NCBI RefSeq assembly: GCF_000003855.2
Contig: NW_003101668.1
Coordinates: 124,001-188,000 of the forward strand
Direction: 5' to 3'
DNA length: 64,000 bases
Origin: Blastomyces gilchristii SLH14081
Taxonomy: Eukaryota; Ascomycota; Eurotiomycetes; Onygenales; Ajellomycetaceae
Shown piece after piece: positions 25,694 through 37,590 of this stretch. A model generated the notes under the pieces. It was not told where the DNA came from, did not search any database, and was given only the letters and a program-made list of their open reading frames with translations. The position numbers and the translations under genes were made by a program. The stretch's first letter is position 1, and every line of letters begins with the position of its first letter.

Positions 25694-27114
25694 CTGGGTG
25701 TGGAAGGTATTCATGTTAGATATTTTGGTGTAGGGAATGCTCCCCCCCGAGGGGGTTTATGGTATTTTTTAATTTGCTCTGGTCTTTGTTTGATGGGATT
25801 TTCTCTCTTACATTTGGAAATCCCTCCCGTAGCTAGACCATGCGATTAAGTATTAATAGAAGCTCTCTCCATGGAAGGACAACCATTGGCTGGCAATGAC
25901 AAACAGAGAGGTGTGGAATTTGAACAGCTTCAACGTACCCATAAACCCCCACCGAATATTATATGGTTCCGCCATTGTTATACAGGCAGTCGATCAATTA
26001 AGAATACGTCAAATGAAGATATTAAATTAGGGGTAGAAAGAAGAAGGCAAGGAATCGTCGTTCGTAAGCCGACGGTAAAAACCAAAGGGAGATTATGCAA
26101 GGACAAAATGCGTGGGACCGGTTTATTAATATATATGAACGATGTCGATGAGCGGGGTTACGTTTTTGACAGGGTTACCACCTATCCTTGCATTGCTTCA
26201 AGCTCCCTGCCCCTCCCCCACAAAAAGCGATGTAACTGAGCCTGTACTCTTCCAAGCCACTGAAACTACGGCTCGGGAGGTTGGGGAGGGGGAAAGCAAT
26301 GGAAAATATCGGCCCGCATTCTGGATTTTCCGGTGTTACGCTTATGGGGGTTTCGGCATACCGAGAAGACAAAGACAACCAGAAATAAACATGTGTGCGT
26401 TGGTTGTACAGTACCTAACGTGGAGGTTCTTCTCTTTAAGAACGGAGTATATTGTTTTAAATTGGAATTTAGTGGCAAAACTAACTGGCCATATTTCCAT
26501 TAAATAGATGGAAGAAGCACTAAACAATTTACGCAGCTAGCACAAAATAATGAAGGCTAAAAACTAATTTTCTTTTTGACTTGCGAAGATTGAGTCTATA
26601 AAACAGATCAGGGCATGACCTCGAATGAGACATACCATGCCATGCCATCCTATGGTAACAAGTGAACGAAAAAAAGTTAATAACAGATAAAAAACACGGT
26701 CTAAACGAAAGTATCGGACAGATTTTATATGCGATCAGTAGCTACTACATTACGCTGAAGTAGAAAAATGGAGGGATGGGGAGATTGGGTATATAAGGCC
26801 GGCGTGAGCACGGCGTGAGGAGTTATCAAGACAAGTGTTGACAGGGAGGGAGGGAGCTTGGGGAGGGTATACAGGAGTTGTCTAAAATGAAGGGAAGTTG
26901 GGCCCCAGGGGAAGGTTGAGAAGAGAAGGAAAATTTTTGAAGATTTCAAAATGTCATGATGCAGGCTCAGTTTTTATTCTAACGCTAGTTGTGACACTTT
27001 CTGGTTCCTAGAGGCAAATAAAAAGAGAGAGAGGGAGATTATAGGTTAGCACAAGTCTATACGTGCGATTTCTTCCAAATTATCAAGCCGGGGAGGAGGA
27101 GGGCGGGGTGACTA
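25694..27114. other. intergenic region upstream of the oxidoreductase
   Basis: I searched for the missing first exon of the oxidoreductase and did not find it. One ACGGAGTA copy lies at 26442-26449. The 3' flank of PCF11 forms the right part. No gene was seen. Confidence 0.5.
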
Positions 27115-29422
27115 TCATACCTCAGCTTTCCTCTTCCCCAAGACAGAGTCTGGAGTCCCGGTTCTACCAACCGGCGTCCCCTGTCCCGTCGCCGTGCCAT
27201 CCCTCGTAACCTCCGAGTAACAGCTTGCATGATATACACGACTCCCCACCTTACTGGCATCATGCCAGATCCAGTCTTGCGCTTCTTCAGACCACGTCGA
27301 TTCGAACTTCTCCTGGCAGATTGGGCATGGTGCATTGCGTAGCGCCGCGTCGTTGGGTGCGTGGATCCATGGCTTCTGCGATGATTTCTTTGCTCCAGCC
27401 GCAGCAGCATCTGTCGCTGATCCGTTGGTGGAAGTTGCACCTTCACCTGTTTGGCCACCGGTATCGTCGTCGTACTCTCGGGATTTTATCCATTCCTGCG
27501 TTTGTTTGTGTTAGCTGTGAGTGAGGAGGTTTGCTATCAAAAGAAAACGGAAGAAGAGAAAAGAAAAGACAAGTTTTACTTACCCGCTCACCCAGATACC
27601 AGCTACGACTCTGTCCTCGCTTGGATGCCTCAGTCATGCGCTGATTAGTTTTGAAATGCCAATCCAAGTGTCGTGCCTTTTTCTCTTTTCCTTGATCATC
27701 TGAATGAAAGCGGCGGCCACATGTTCCGCATCGATTCGGCTTTTCTTCGTACAGCGTAGAAATTAGGTTCGGCCTCGGGCTAGATAGACAAAAGGGAACG
27801 GTTAATGTATAGGACTATTGCGGCTAGTTATTTACTTTATATTTTTATACAAGGGAGCTTACATCCTGATGGACGCTGAGGTCATTTGTATGTTAATTTT
27901 GACTTCAGATGGGTTAGATAATTGTGAAATAACAGCGGGTGGTGTATATCCCGCTTGCCCAGGGAGAATGAAAGGTAGATTAGGGGGTGTTGGCGGAGCA
28001 GATGAAGTTGGGGGCGGGAGTAGGCCTCGAGCTCTAAGGGAGGCAATCAAGGGATTCTCTGTAAGGGTAGGTGCTGTAGACGGTGCGGGGGGGGGCGGAG
28101 TGCTGGTGGCTTGAGGCTGTAGGAATGGTGGAATATGAGGCACCACCGGCGGTGGTGGTGGTGTTCGGCTTTGCTGGTTTGTTGTCGCTTTTATAAGCTC
28201 CGCAATCGTGGCAGGGTTTAGAAGGGCTTGAAGATTCGGCTGCGGGGTGTGGTTTTGTATTGATTGAGCTGCCTGGGGTATAGGTGGAGTTGGAACAACC
28301 CGAGGGGGAGGCTGAGCTTGGGGTGACTGCGGGGAAAGCTGAGATACCTGATCTCGAATAAGCTTTAGCTGGTCTTGCGGTAGCTTTTGCTGCTGCAGGA
28401 TGTTCTGGAGGTCTAAAAGAGCTTTTAGCCGTTGCTGAATTGAAGGGTCAAGTGGATTAATTGCAAAGTCAGCTCGAGCGGTCGCGATCAAACTCTCTAT
28501 ATCACGGTGTAATGCGCTAAGGTCAATTGACTCTTGAAATGGTTGCCCGTATGGCTGAACCGGTTGAGCCGACGGCTGTAAGATATTATTAGTTCGAGAA
28601 TGGACTACACCACTCGGCTGCAGATTGGACACTCACGTAGTGCTGGTGCCCATTACTCGGGTACTGTTGGGGGATATTTTGGTTGGCGGATTGGGTAAGT
28701 CGTGGGGGAATTTGCGGCGGGGTTGGAGTGTTCCGCCAGGTAGTAGAAGTTGGAGGAGTAGTAACTCCGCGATTCCGCCCAAGGATATCGTGCTGGCTTC
28801 TTGCCTGCTGATTCTGAAGCGCGGCTGTTCTGGCTTTGATAAGAGCATTCTCAATACTGCGGGTTATTTCAACGGGGAAAACAGGTCTAGTATCCAGGGA
28901 ACCAGGAACAGGCTCTTTCCAAGTTTTCAACATCTCATCCAGTTTCTTGCGGGTTTGAGAATCGACGAGCGTATATGCGTTCATGAAGGTCTGATAGAGG
29001 TTGCGCCCCAAAAATAGAGTGTAGGGCGTTCCTACATTTTTGACAACAGAATCAACTACATAAAGAGCTGGAAGTTTCTGAGCTGGCGGAGTCTACAAAT
29101 GAAGATCCGAGTTAGAGAGCTGCATATATCAATATTGCTACGAGTGCTCGAGTTAAGCGGTCGCAACGAAAGGGAACGGGAGAAAAGTCTTAAGCAATGA
29201 GAAGACGAGCATGATGTGAAAAGGGAAACGAGGAAACAAAGACGAAGCACCTACTGTCCGAATATGATTCTCCAGTACTCGGGAGATGGCCATCGCATGT
29301 TCAGTATTTTCCTTTGCAATCACTGTGAGATTGCTAATTTGGAACTTATCGTTTCCTGTCAGGTCCTCGAGCGAGTTCTTGTAATCTTCCGCAACTTCAT
29401 CAGACGCAAGTCCTGTAGACAT
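27115..29422 (-). CDS. PCF11: mRNA cleavage and polyadenylation factor CFIA subunit Pcf11
   Basis: Five exons on the minus strand, 29422-29255, 29092-28637, 28575-27863, 27779-27584 and 27495-27115, give 637 residues. Pcf11 binds the phosphorylated RNA polymerase II C-terminal domain and bridges 3'-end cleavage to termination. The N-terminal CID (about 1-140) includes DEVAEDYKNSLEDLTGN, NLTVIAKENTEHA and KLPALYVVDSVVKNVG-TPY. A Pro/Gln-rich middle contains a helical block (LSALHRDIESLIATARADFA). The C-terminal zinc modules are CGTCGRRFHSDDQGKEKKAR with HLDWHF, and CPICQEKF with the later HASC. The final stop, TGA at 27117-27115, lies immediately after a GTATGA that could act as a donor, so the last residues are slightly uncertain. 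Confidence 0.93.
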
Positions 29423-30559
29423 GCTGGGCACTTGGTATATAGATGTAATCGGGCGAAGATTATGAACAGATAATGACGGGTATCGTAAAAGGAAAAAGAA
29501 AAGCAATGAAAAAAGATATAGAACAGGGAAAAGTAACCAAGGCACAAAGGTAAAAGAGATTTTCCTTGGAAGTTTGCGATACTGACTGGTTTTAGCCAGG
29601 AGGAACTGTGAATGGAATATTTTTTCTTCTTCTTTTCTTTCCTTTTTCTTTCTTTTTCTTTTTTGGTTATTTGTCTTCAGTTGATTTTCCCCTTCCCCTC
29701 TCTTTTTCTTCCCTGCGAAGAAGCAATCTTCTGCTAATTTCAGAGTGCGAATAGATTGACAGGAAAAGTCAGGACAGAATTTGTAGAATGGTTGCTAAGT
29801 TATTCTCTGCAAAAACTGAACAGAACAGGCCGATGTGAACCCCCCAACTGCAAATATATGTATGATTCTTATTATATCATCCACCACCCATAAAGACCAC
29901 CGTACAACGCCGCTAATCCTTTTTCTCCGTCCTTCTCAGCAACGAATACCAAAAATCCCAACAGTAAACGTGCTGGTAGCTAGGGAAAATGGGTTCTGGG
30001 CGATAGTAGGTGATATGTTGGCCGAGGGGGCAAAGAGGGAACTGGCCAGCGATGTAACGCTGATGACGGGAGGGCGAGGGGCGAAGGGAAATATAAATAG
30101 CACAATTGAAGGTACAACGGAATAAAAGATCAAATACAGGGTCGCTGACAGTATCAGCAGCTGTTTATCCAGTGATATTCACAAGGCAGCTGGGTGATGT
30201 TGGAGTTTGTTGGAGGTGGTCGCCGGAAGTTTGAAGCTGGAAGGGATTTGACGTTGAAGTGAGGCTCTAGAGGTGAGGCGATGAGTCAGCGGTCACCACG
30301 TGAAAGTCATGTGATCTGTTCCATATCCTTGAACTCAACCAGCCAGCATCAGCGTCATATAGGCAGGACTAGGTAAGATTTCGCCTTGATCTGTGAGACT
30401 CGCCTGTGGACGCTTTCCCCGTCAGCACCGGAGAGATCCCATGTAACCCCGTGAAAACCATCTTCTCCTCTGTTCTCGACTGATCTCAAGATCTCAAACC
30501 TCCAGTTAGCAATCTGTTGAACACTTAACCATCTCCCCATTTTGCTAAAGCATAAGACT
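29423..30559. promoter_or_regulatory. divergent promoter region between PCF11 and the I9 inhibitor
   Basis: About 1.1 kb lies between divergent start codons. A T/C-rich stretch is at about 29624-29665. A short ORF at 29835-30125 shows no family features and is not called. Confidence 0.5.
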
Positions 30560-31093
30560 ATGAAGCTCTACATTTTTACTTTACTTTTGGTCTTTATCGC
30601 GACGGCCGCCTTCGCTGGAGTGGGACCAGAAAAGGCAATACTGGTCAGCTATCCTTCAGATACCCCTTCCTCTGTCATCGACGCCGCTATGGAGGCCGTT
30701 GAGGACGCAGTATGTTCCCCTTCTATCCCTAATCTTGGAGCGATTTTGATATCTAACCAAATGCTATTCTGCAATGGTTTTAATAGGGCGGAGTAATCAC
30801 TCACAAATTCGGTAAGTCGCTGGCTGCCCCGTTCATAGATGCCTGATTTGACCTCCTGCTAACCGACGACTCTATTTAGAACTGATCAAGTATGCCTCTC
30901 CCCTCCCCTGGACATTATCTTCTGCTCAGAACCCCCGCTAAACATGTTGGAAACTAGGGGTTTCGCCGCAACTGCACCCATGACGGTCTTCGATACGCTT
31001 TCTACCTTGTCGGACAAACATCGTCCCTGGATCGAAGAAGATCAGATAGTCACCCTTGACGGAAAACTGACCAGCGGCGGCAATAAGTTGTAA
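30560..31093 (+). CDS. secreted peptidase inhibitor I9 (subtilisin-propeptide-like) protein
   Basis: Four exons, 30560-30709, 30787-30811, 30880-30889 and 30958-31093, give 106 residues. The third exon is only 10 nt, and the chain restores one frame. A signal peptide is clear (MKLYIFTLLLVFIATAAFAG). The rest matches the small I9/Pbi2 fold: KAILVSYPSDTPSSVIDAAM, VEDAGGVITHKF-ELIKGFAA and WIEEDQIVTL, as in propeptides of subtilisin-like proteases and in yeast proteinase B inhibitor 2. No protease domain follows, so it is a stand-alone inhibitor or chaperone. Unlike Pbi2 it has a secretory leader, so a vacuolar or extracellular serine protease would be its target (inferred). Confidence 0.85.
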
Positions 31094-31784
31094 TTGTCCC
31101 AGGGTGAACTGTCGAACGGGAGCCACATGGTACCTCATGATATACGACCAAATATTCCACTCTACACTTGATTTGTTACCTGGCTAGAATGGAGGTGCTA
31201 CCCGCCCTCATTGCCGAATGATCTCTTTTTTTGGTTTTTAGTAAAATCAGCGAAGAATGGTAGAATGCAATGACGTATCTGACATTCTCCTGTGATGACG
31301 CTACGTTGCAAGACAGGTGCACATACATACCTTATTTTATTTATTATTTTTTGCTTTTTTGACCTTGCATTTCGTTGTATATAGCTGCTGTATTTAATGG
31401 AAAATGTGCTAGCACAAATGATAAGATACCACTATCCTTTTTGTCACTACTTGATAATTTGAGTGCCGTACGCATAGTAGATTATACTATTTTAATTGTC
31501 CCTCATTTTCTAACTTCCCTGGGTCACTAAAATAATCACTATGGAATTAGTCTTCCAGGGGTCCATGTGCCCCTAAAATAGTGTTGGCTGCTTAGTCGAC
31601 GACGTGACTTCTTACACGCTCCGAGCCGCCGCCACTCTTATTAACGACCAATAAATGTACTAACACGGTCCAACAGCTGCCCACGCATCTCTCTCCTTTC
31701 GCTCACCGTGCCATGATGCGGGATCATTTTGGCTCGAACTTCTCGCATATCGTGTAAACTCGTGCAGTACAACCCCGCGTCACA
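31094..31784. other. intergenic region
   Basis: AT-rich spacer between the I9 inhibitor and the Hook gene; the last 100-150 nt is likely promoter and 5' UTR of the latter. No gene was seen. Confidence 0.6.
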
Positions 31785-34700
31785 ATGCTCTCCGACCTCA
31801 TTTCCTCCACCCTCCTCGAATGGATCAATAGTTTTAGTTTGGGCACGACCATCCGATCAATTGACCAGTTGAGCGATGGCTCTATCCTCTGGGATACTCT
31901 TCAGGATATCGACCCGCAATACTTCCTTGGAGAATTACCAGAGCGCTCACCCTCCGACCACTGGGTCCCGCGATGGCAGAACCTAAAACACCTGCACAAG
32001 GCATTGATCAGTTATATAAGGAACCAGAACGATGGTGAAGTGCCTTCAGGGCTCAATATCTCACCTGATCTAAAGGCCATCGCAGAAGTCTCATCGACAA
32101 AGGAAACGAACGAACTGCTCAAGTTATTCCTGCTTGCAGCCATTAGCTCGCCAAATGCGGAAGCCTACATAATGACAATGCAGAAGCTATCCACTTCAAC
32201 ACAAGAAGGGCTAAAGGATATTATACAAGAAGCACAAAATCCGTCGGACGAAAGACTAGAGGAACTTGATTATGAGCGGAATGACCTCTCCACAAGACGA
32301 GATATGCCAATGGACCCAGAACTACGGTTTGAGGAACGCTTCGGAAAGGTACTGGCCGAAAAGGACAAACTGTTCAATGAAAAGCAAGAGCTAGAGAAAA
32401 CAGTGGAGGACTTACATGACCGCTTAGCTCGACTTCAGGAGAACCACGATATGGTACTGGATAGGCTCACATCTACGGAAGATCGCTTGACGACTCTGAA
32501 ATCTGGGAAGGGAGATTTGATACCGAACGCCAAAACACTGGAAAGCAGGACACGCCAGCAGGAGGATCTTATCGCGTCTCAGGAAGCCAAAATTCAGGCT
32601 TCTCAGGACGAAATTGATAGTCTACGGATGACAGTCGAGTCATTACGAGTGAAGAATCAGAGATTTCAAAAGTTACAAGATGACTACGACGAAGTGAAGA
32701 ACGAACGAGACCAGCTTTCCAGGCGGGCAAATGCGGCAGAGAAATATCGACAGAAACTCCAAGCTAGCCAAGATTTCGAAAAGGAGAATATCGCGCTTAA
32801 AAATAAGGTCAAAGATCTACAGCAGCAATTGCGAGATAGCGATATTAGTCAGAAATCTTCATCTGAACGGGACGTGGAGCTTGAGGAGTACCGTCGCGTC
32901 CTCCCAAGAATAGAGCAGGATCGCCACGAGATTCAAAATGTGAAGAAACAGCTAGAATTTAACAACCATGCTCTCACCGAACGACTTCAAAGCGCGGAAG
33001 ATCAGCTTGCCAGAGACGAAGCTACTATCAGCGAATTACGGGACCGAATACGGGAACTCGAGGGTCTGGAGAGCCCAACTACTCCTGGAAGTACAACTCC
33101 AAAGGCACACGGGACTTTCCAAAGGGATCTTGACGAAGTGGGCCGACGAGAGGCGCAGCTGTTAGTGTCATGTATCTCGTAAACGGTGCAAGTGCTAACT
33201 AGCTCTAGGAAAATTGAGAACGAAGAGCTTAAACGGGAGCTTGAGAAATTCAACGGTGGAATATCTCCATCGAGTGTATGACTCACCTAGTTCTAGTTCA
33301 CTTGATCAGGGAAAACGCTAACACACAAACTCCAGGACACCGCGAAAGAATCCCCCACAGTTGGGCTTGGTACTAAATTTGCAGAGAAGTGGGAATTTTA
33401 CCTTCCCTTATATTGCACAGATTCTAACAAAAACTACAGTGATGCGTATAGAAAGCTACAAGATGAATATTCTGCCATTCAGAAGAAACTTGCTGATGCA
33501 CAAGGTGACATGGAAGCAATAGAACGACAGCTTCAGGAGGCGAAAGCTGAATGTGAGTTATATATACATGGGCTTGAGAATTTCACTCGAACCATTTACT
33601 TCTTGCTGACATTGTTGAAGTGGGCCTGATCAGTAAGGAGAAACTCGACATAGTTGAAGCGGCAAACGACTCTTCTTCCCCTGACGTGATAAAGATGCGG
33701 GATGAAGTGCATGCCGTTCAAAGCAAAATCCAGGACCTCGAAACTAAGCTTGCTACCAGCCAGTCATTTGTTCAGGAGGTATCTACAGAGCGTGATTCTC
33801 TCCGGGACAGGTTAACCAAGAAGGTGCAAGAAATGCAAGGCGAAGACCAGGCTACCATGGATGAGATGAAGAAACTTCTTGATGAAGTTGCCGCTAGATT
33901 CAACAGCAACAATACGGACGGGCCCCAGCTCTCAGGAACCGATTTACTCAGACAGTTCTCGGATACCATGGAGCGGAGCGCCGAAAATCTGGCAAAGAGA
34001 GCAGAGGTTAGTTCTCATAAACATTTTACCTTCGATGTTTTCCTTTTGCGTATTTCGTTTCTATCAAAATCTTCCCCGTGGGAAAATTGATAAACGGCTT
34101 TTCTGGGCTGGCAGAGGATCCTTCTTGTTCCTTGTTTGCAAGCACCTTTTTTATAAGTCTTCCGGAAGTCTTAGTCCTGAATACTCCCCCTCCTACATCC
34201 AATAAATACAACCAGAACCAGAGGTTGACCATTCGTAGATCCGGAGCGCTCTGGCACTCTGGCAATGGTTCCTCCTTTTCGTCGCGCTTGTATTTGCAAT
34301 TTTTCATCGTCGACCCCGTCCCACTGTGTTGTGACATTGAAGCGTTCCTTTCTCCATATATCTCTTAAAAACCGCATCCCTCGGGGTTCTAATGCTAACT
34401 CGGCGCCGAACGATTCGGGGGGAAACCAAACAGCACATCAACCAGCAAAACGAACTTATCAAGTCTCTACAGGAGCGGATTCAACACTCTGAGAAGCAGG
34501 AATCGCATAAAGAAGCTGAGGTATACACATCATAAGTTCCCCTGAATCTGTCACGATAACCATGACCATCCCTTAGAATATGATAATACTGCTCCTGCTA
34601 CCCAGCAGGTTTTGGAACAAAAAGAGACAGAAAGTAAGATATTTTCTAACTAAACATCTATGATAGAAAAACCTCATGCAAGTCATCCAACGCCAAGCCC

Positions 34701-34870
34701 GAGAGATCGCGCTCATATCATCCGCGTGGTATGACCAGCAGTCCCGCCTGCAGAACGGCAACGTTTCCATGCTGCGATACCGACATCCAGCTAGCACCAG
34801 CACGACTGGCGTGGAAGTCCATCGAAGCTGGCTTGCGAAGCAACGAGCTCTTGTTTCGAGAAGCAAATAA
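31785..34870 (+). CDS. Hook-family dynein adaptor (coiled coil)
   Basis: Well-supported exons are 31785-33160, 33209-33275, 33336-33388, 33440-33552, 33621-34006, 34434-34520 and 34667-34870, giving 761 residues. Hook proteins link dynein to early endosomes; in filamentous fungi HookA does this. The N-terminal Hook domain (about 1-150) has LLEWINSFSLGTTIRSIDQL, SDGSILWDTLQDIDPQYF and ETNELLKLFLLAAI. Long coiled coils follow from about residue 175. The cargo-side C-terminus is conserved in style: NLMQVIQRQAREIALISSAW, then HRSWLAKQRALV. The intron at 34007-34433 is unusually long (427 nt) and holds a candidate alternative last exon. A further in-frame 57-nt cassette, 34577-34633, could be included. 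Confidence 0.88.
34239..34334 (+). other. candidate alternative last exon of the Hook gene with a tail anchor
   Basis: Inside the long Hook intron, a frame opening right after TTCGTAG at 34238 continues the phase-0 exon 5 and stops at TGA 34332-34334. It would add 31 residues including the hydrophobic stretch LALWQWFLLFVALVFAIF and a basic end, HRRPRP. That would make a 696-residue Hook isoform with a C-terminal membrane anchor. The acceptor has no good polypyrimidine tract, and T-rich introns often encode hydrophobic residues by chance. Confidence 0.35.
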
Positions 34871-35225
34871 TGATGAAACACTGATTATATATATTCTAAA
34901 ATATATACGATCGCGATAGAAGTACACAGGTGAGGCGGGGGTGAGTGAATTTGGATACATGCTTGTTGTTGGAGCGACGACTTGCATGGAATGATGAAGG
35001 ATTAACAAACACCGAGCGGGACCAAGGCTTACAATAAGGTGTTTTTGTTTGCTTTTCTAAGTTATTTTGGAGACAAGGCTGCCATTTCCTATTACTCTCT
35101 AAATCTTTCTCTTCTTGGTTTTTGATATATTAGACGTTCTTGTCATGCGTTCCCGTTCTCTCAACCCTACATTTTCTTTCTGTTTTCCTTTCCCCCCTTT
35201 CTTTCATTTTCTTTCTTTCTTTCTT

Positions 35226-35265
<40 letters not shown>

Positions 35266-36133
35266 CCCTTATCTTCATCTTCGCCATTTTCCTTCCTCCC
35301 TATTGGATGTATTCGGCATTTTGGATCCGCCATTTTGTATAAATCAGCCCTCAGAAATCGTATTTTTGTTGTGACCCTCATCCGTTCAAAGAAACCACTG
35401 CAACCTACTGGCACTCCTAGCCCCATTCGTTATATAATCTCATTTTTGTGTTTGTTTCCCTTACATTTAGAACATGCTTGCATCGTGTTCTACACCTAGA
35501 GCTACTTATTTATATACCCCCTTCCATTCTTACTAGAATTTTTCTTCAGGCATTTACCACCTTCCTGTTTTCTTCTGTCCCTTGATGTAGCTTTTGGGGT
35601 TGGTTTCACTGATATACAGACAGGCAAAGAATGCCTTGGGCGCTTTTTACATTCAAGATTCCAGCACTCCAAAATTCAGTATCATAAACCTCTCATATCT
35701 TTGTTTACAATTAGAGATCTCGGTTTTTCGGCTTGATATATACAAGTTTGCATCTGTGTCGGTATATACTGCTATGCTATAGTGAATGAAGATTGAAAAC
35801 ATAGCCAAACACCAAGGGCAATGTGGAAAATTCCCTCACACAATCATATCCTACATTTTTATATTTGTCCCAAAAAGCCTCATTTGATAGCTTTCATATT
35901 GTACTGTACATGAATATTTCTCTCTCTAGATTTTAGTCTTTCTTCTTTTATATCGGGGTGAGTGGTGACAAGCCATGAGCAACTGCAACTGCAATTGTAT
36001 AGTATACCCTTGAGGGCGGAGTGTAAAAAGCGGAGAAAAAAAGGAGCCGAGGAACCCATTGGTCTAGCATATCAACAACACCACTCCAGACACACCACAA
36101 AAAAGAGAGAACGGGGATAAAATTATCCCTAGC
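34871..36133. other. convergent intergenic region with poly(T)
   Basis: The 3' flanks of the Hook gene and HEM13 meet here. A 38-T run lies at 35228-35265 within a longer pyrimidine tract. No gene was recognised. Confidence 0.6.
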
Positions 36134-37590
36134 TTAAACCCACCGCCTCGGATTCTTCAACACCTCCATCAACTCCCTCTCCTTCACCTTATCGTCACCA
36201 TCGCCCGCTTCCCCTTCGTCATCCCCTCTAGGACCCCTCGAGGTACCATCGTCAATCCTCGTCCCGGAAACGGGATCCATATACTTCCACTCCGCCGTCC
36301 GCGGCAGACTCATCAATATACTCTCCACACGCGCACCGGGCGTGCGCAGCCCAAAGCTCGTGCCGCGGTCATACACGAGGTTAAATTCCACATACCGCCC
36401 ACGACGGAGTTGTTGCCACTCCTTCTGTGCGGGGGTGAAGGGCATGTCCTTGCGCCTTTCGATGATGGGGACGTACGAGGGGAGGAAGGAGGTGAGGGCG
36501 TCTGTGACGAAGGAGAATATGGCTTCCTGGGCGTTTTGTGAGGAGGCGTGGGAGTGGGAGTGGGAGTGGGCTTGTGAATTGATGTGGGATTGGGAACGGG
36601 AAGATTGGGCGAAGAATTCGGCATCGAGGTCGTCGAAGAAGATGCCGCCGACGCCGCGCGCTTCGCCGCGGTGGGGGATGTAGAAGTACTCGTCGCACCA
36701 TTTCTTGAAGCGCGGGTAATATGTGCCGTCATGCTTGTCGCAGACGTCCTTGATAGTTTTGTGGAAGTGTTCGCAGTCCTCTGGGAATAGGTACGAGGGC
36801 GTCAGGTCCGTCCCGCCGCCAAACCACCAATTCTTGTCGCCGCTGAGCGGGTTCTTGGGGTCTGCGGTCTCGAAGTAGCGGTAGTTGAGGTGCACGGTGG
36901 GCGCCATGGGGTTTTTGGGGTGCAGGACGAGGGACAGGCCTGCCGCGAAGAAGTCTAGGGAATCGACGTCGGCGGCGACGAAGGACTTGTGGTCGGCACG
37001 CATCTTTTCGATGGCCGGGCGGGGCAATTTGCCGTAAACGACTGAGACGTTGACGCCGGCCTTTTCGAAAACGTTGCCGTCCTGTAGTACGCAGGAGATG
37101 CCGCCGCCGCCATTGGGCCGGGTCCATGTGTCCGCCTTGAACGATTTGCCGTCTATCCTGGACAGTTCATCCACGATCTTCTGCTGGTGTTCCTTTATCA
37201 GCTTCTCCATCCGGAGACGCATTGGGGAGGATTCGGTGATGGAGGTGTCACGTTTGGTTGCTTCATCTAACTCGGCTATTGTGGGGGCGTCGAGGTTTGT
37301 TTCATTATCGTCGGTTACCTGGGAGTATGGATTAGCTTTACATCCATTTATCTGGAGATGAATATAAGTATAATTCTTACCATTGAGTAAATCATAGCTC
37401 CTATGAAGACTACGCCAACGCTGATTCGGAGATATGGTCTCCAAACGGTGTCCCGTTCGTTGGGTCGCGGCTTCGACCCATTTGATATTCTACATAATTG
37501 ATTTTTTGGTAGACCGGTCAATTGAGCCCTTGGTATGACCCTCCGGCTTATAGCCCTAGGGAAATACGAATAAAGGCGCCTGGGAGCCAT
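36134..37590 (-). CDS. HEM13: coproporphyrinogen III oxidase (oxygen-dependent), Hem13
   Basis: Two exons on the minus strand, 37590-37381 and 37318-36134, give 464 residues. The enzyme uses O2 to decarboxylate coproporphyrinogen III to protoporphyrinogen IX in haem synthesis. Conserved blocks include [93 protein letters not shown] and ESILMSLP. Exon 1 encodes a basic, arginine-rich leader followed by a hydrophobic helix ([15 protein letters not shown]). This looks like a mitochondrial targeting sequence plus membrane anchor, unlike the cytosolic yeast enzyme. A Ser/His-rich insertion ([17 protein letters not shown]) sits between DAEFFAQ and EAIFSFV. The C-terminus is Asp/Gly-rich before NPRRWV. 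Confidence 0.95.

Noticed and set aside
28625..29017. 130-codon + strand ORF across Pcf11 exon 2
   Set aside because: Shadow of the Pcf11 coding frame on the other strand.
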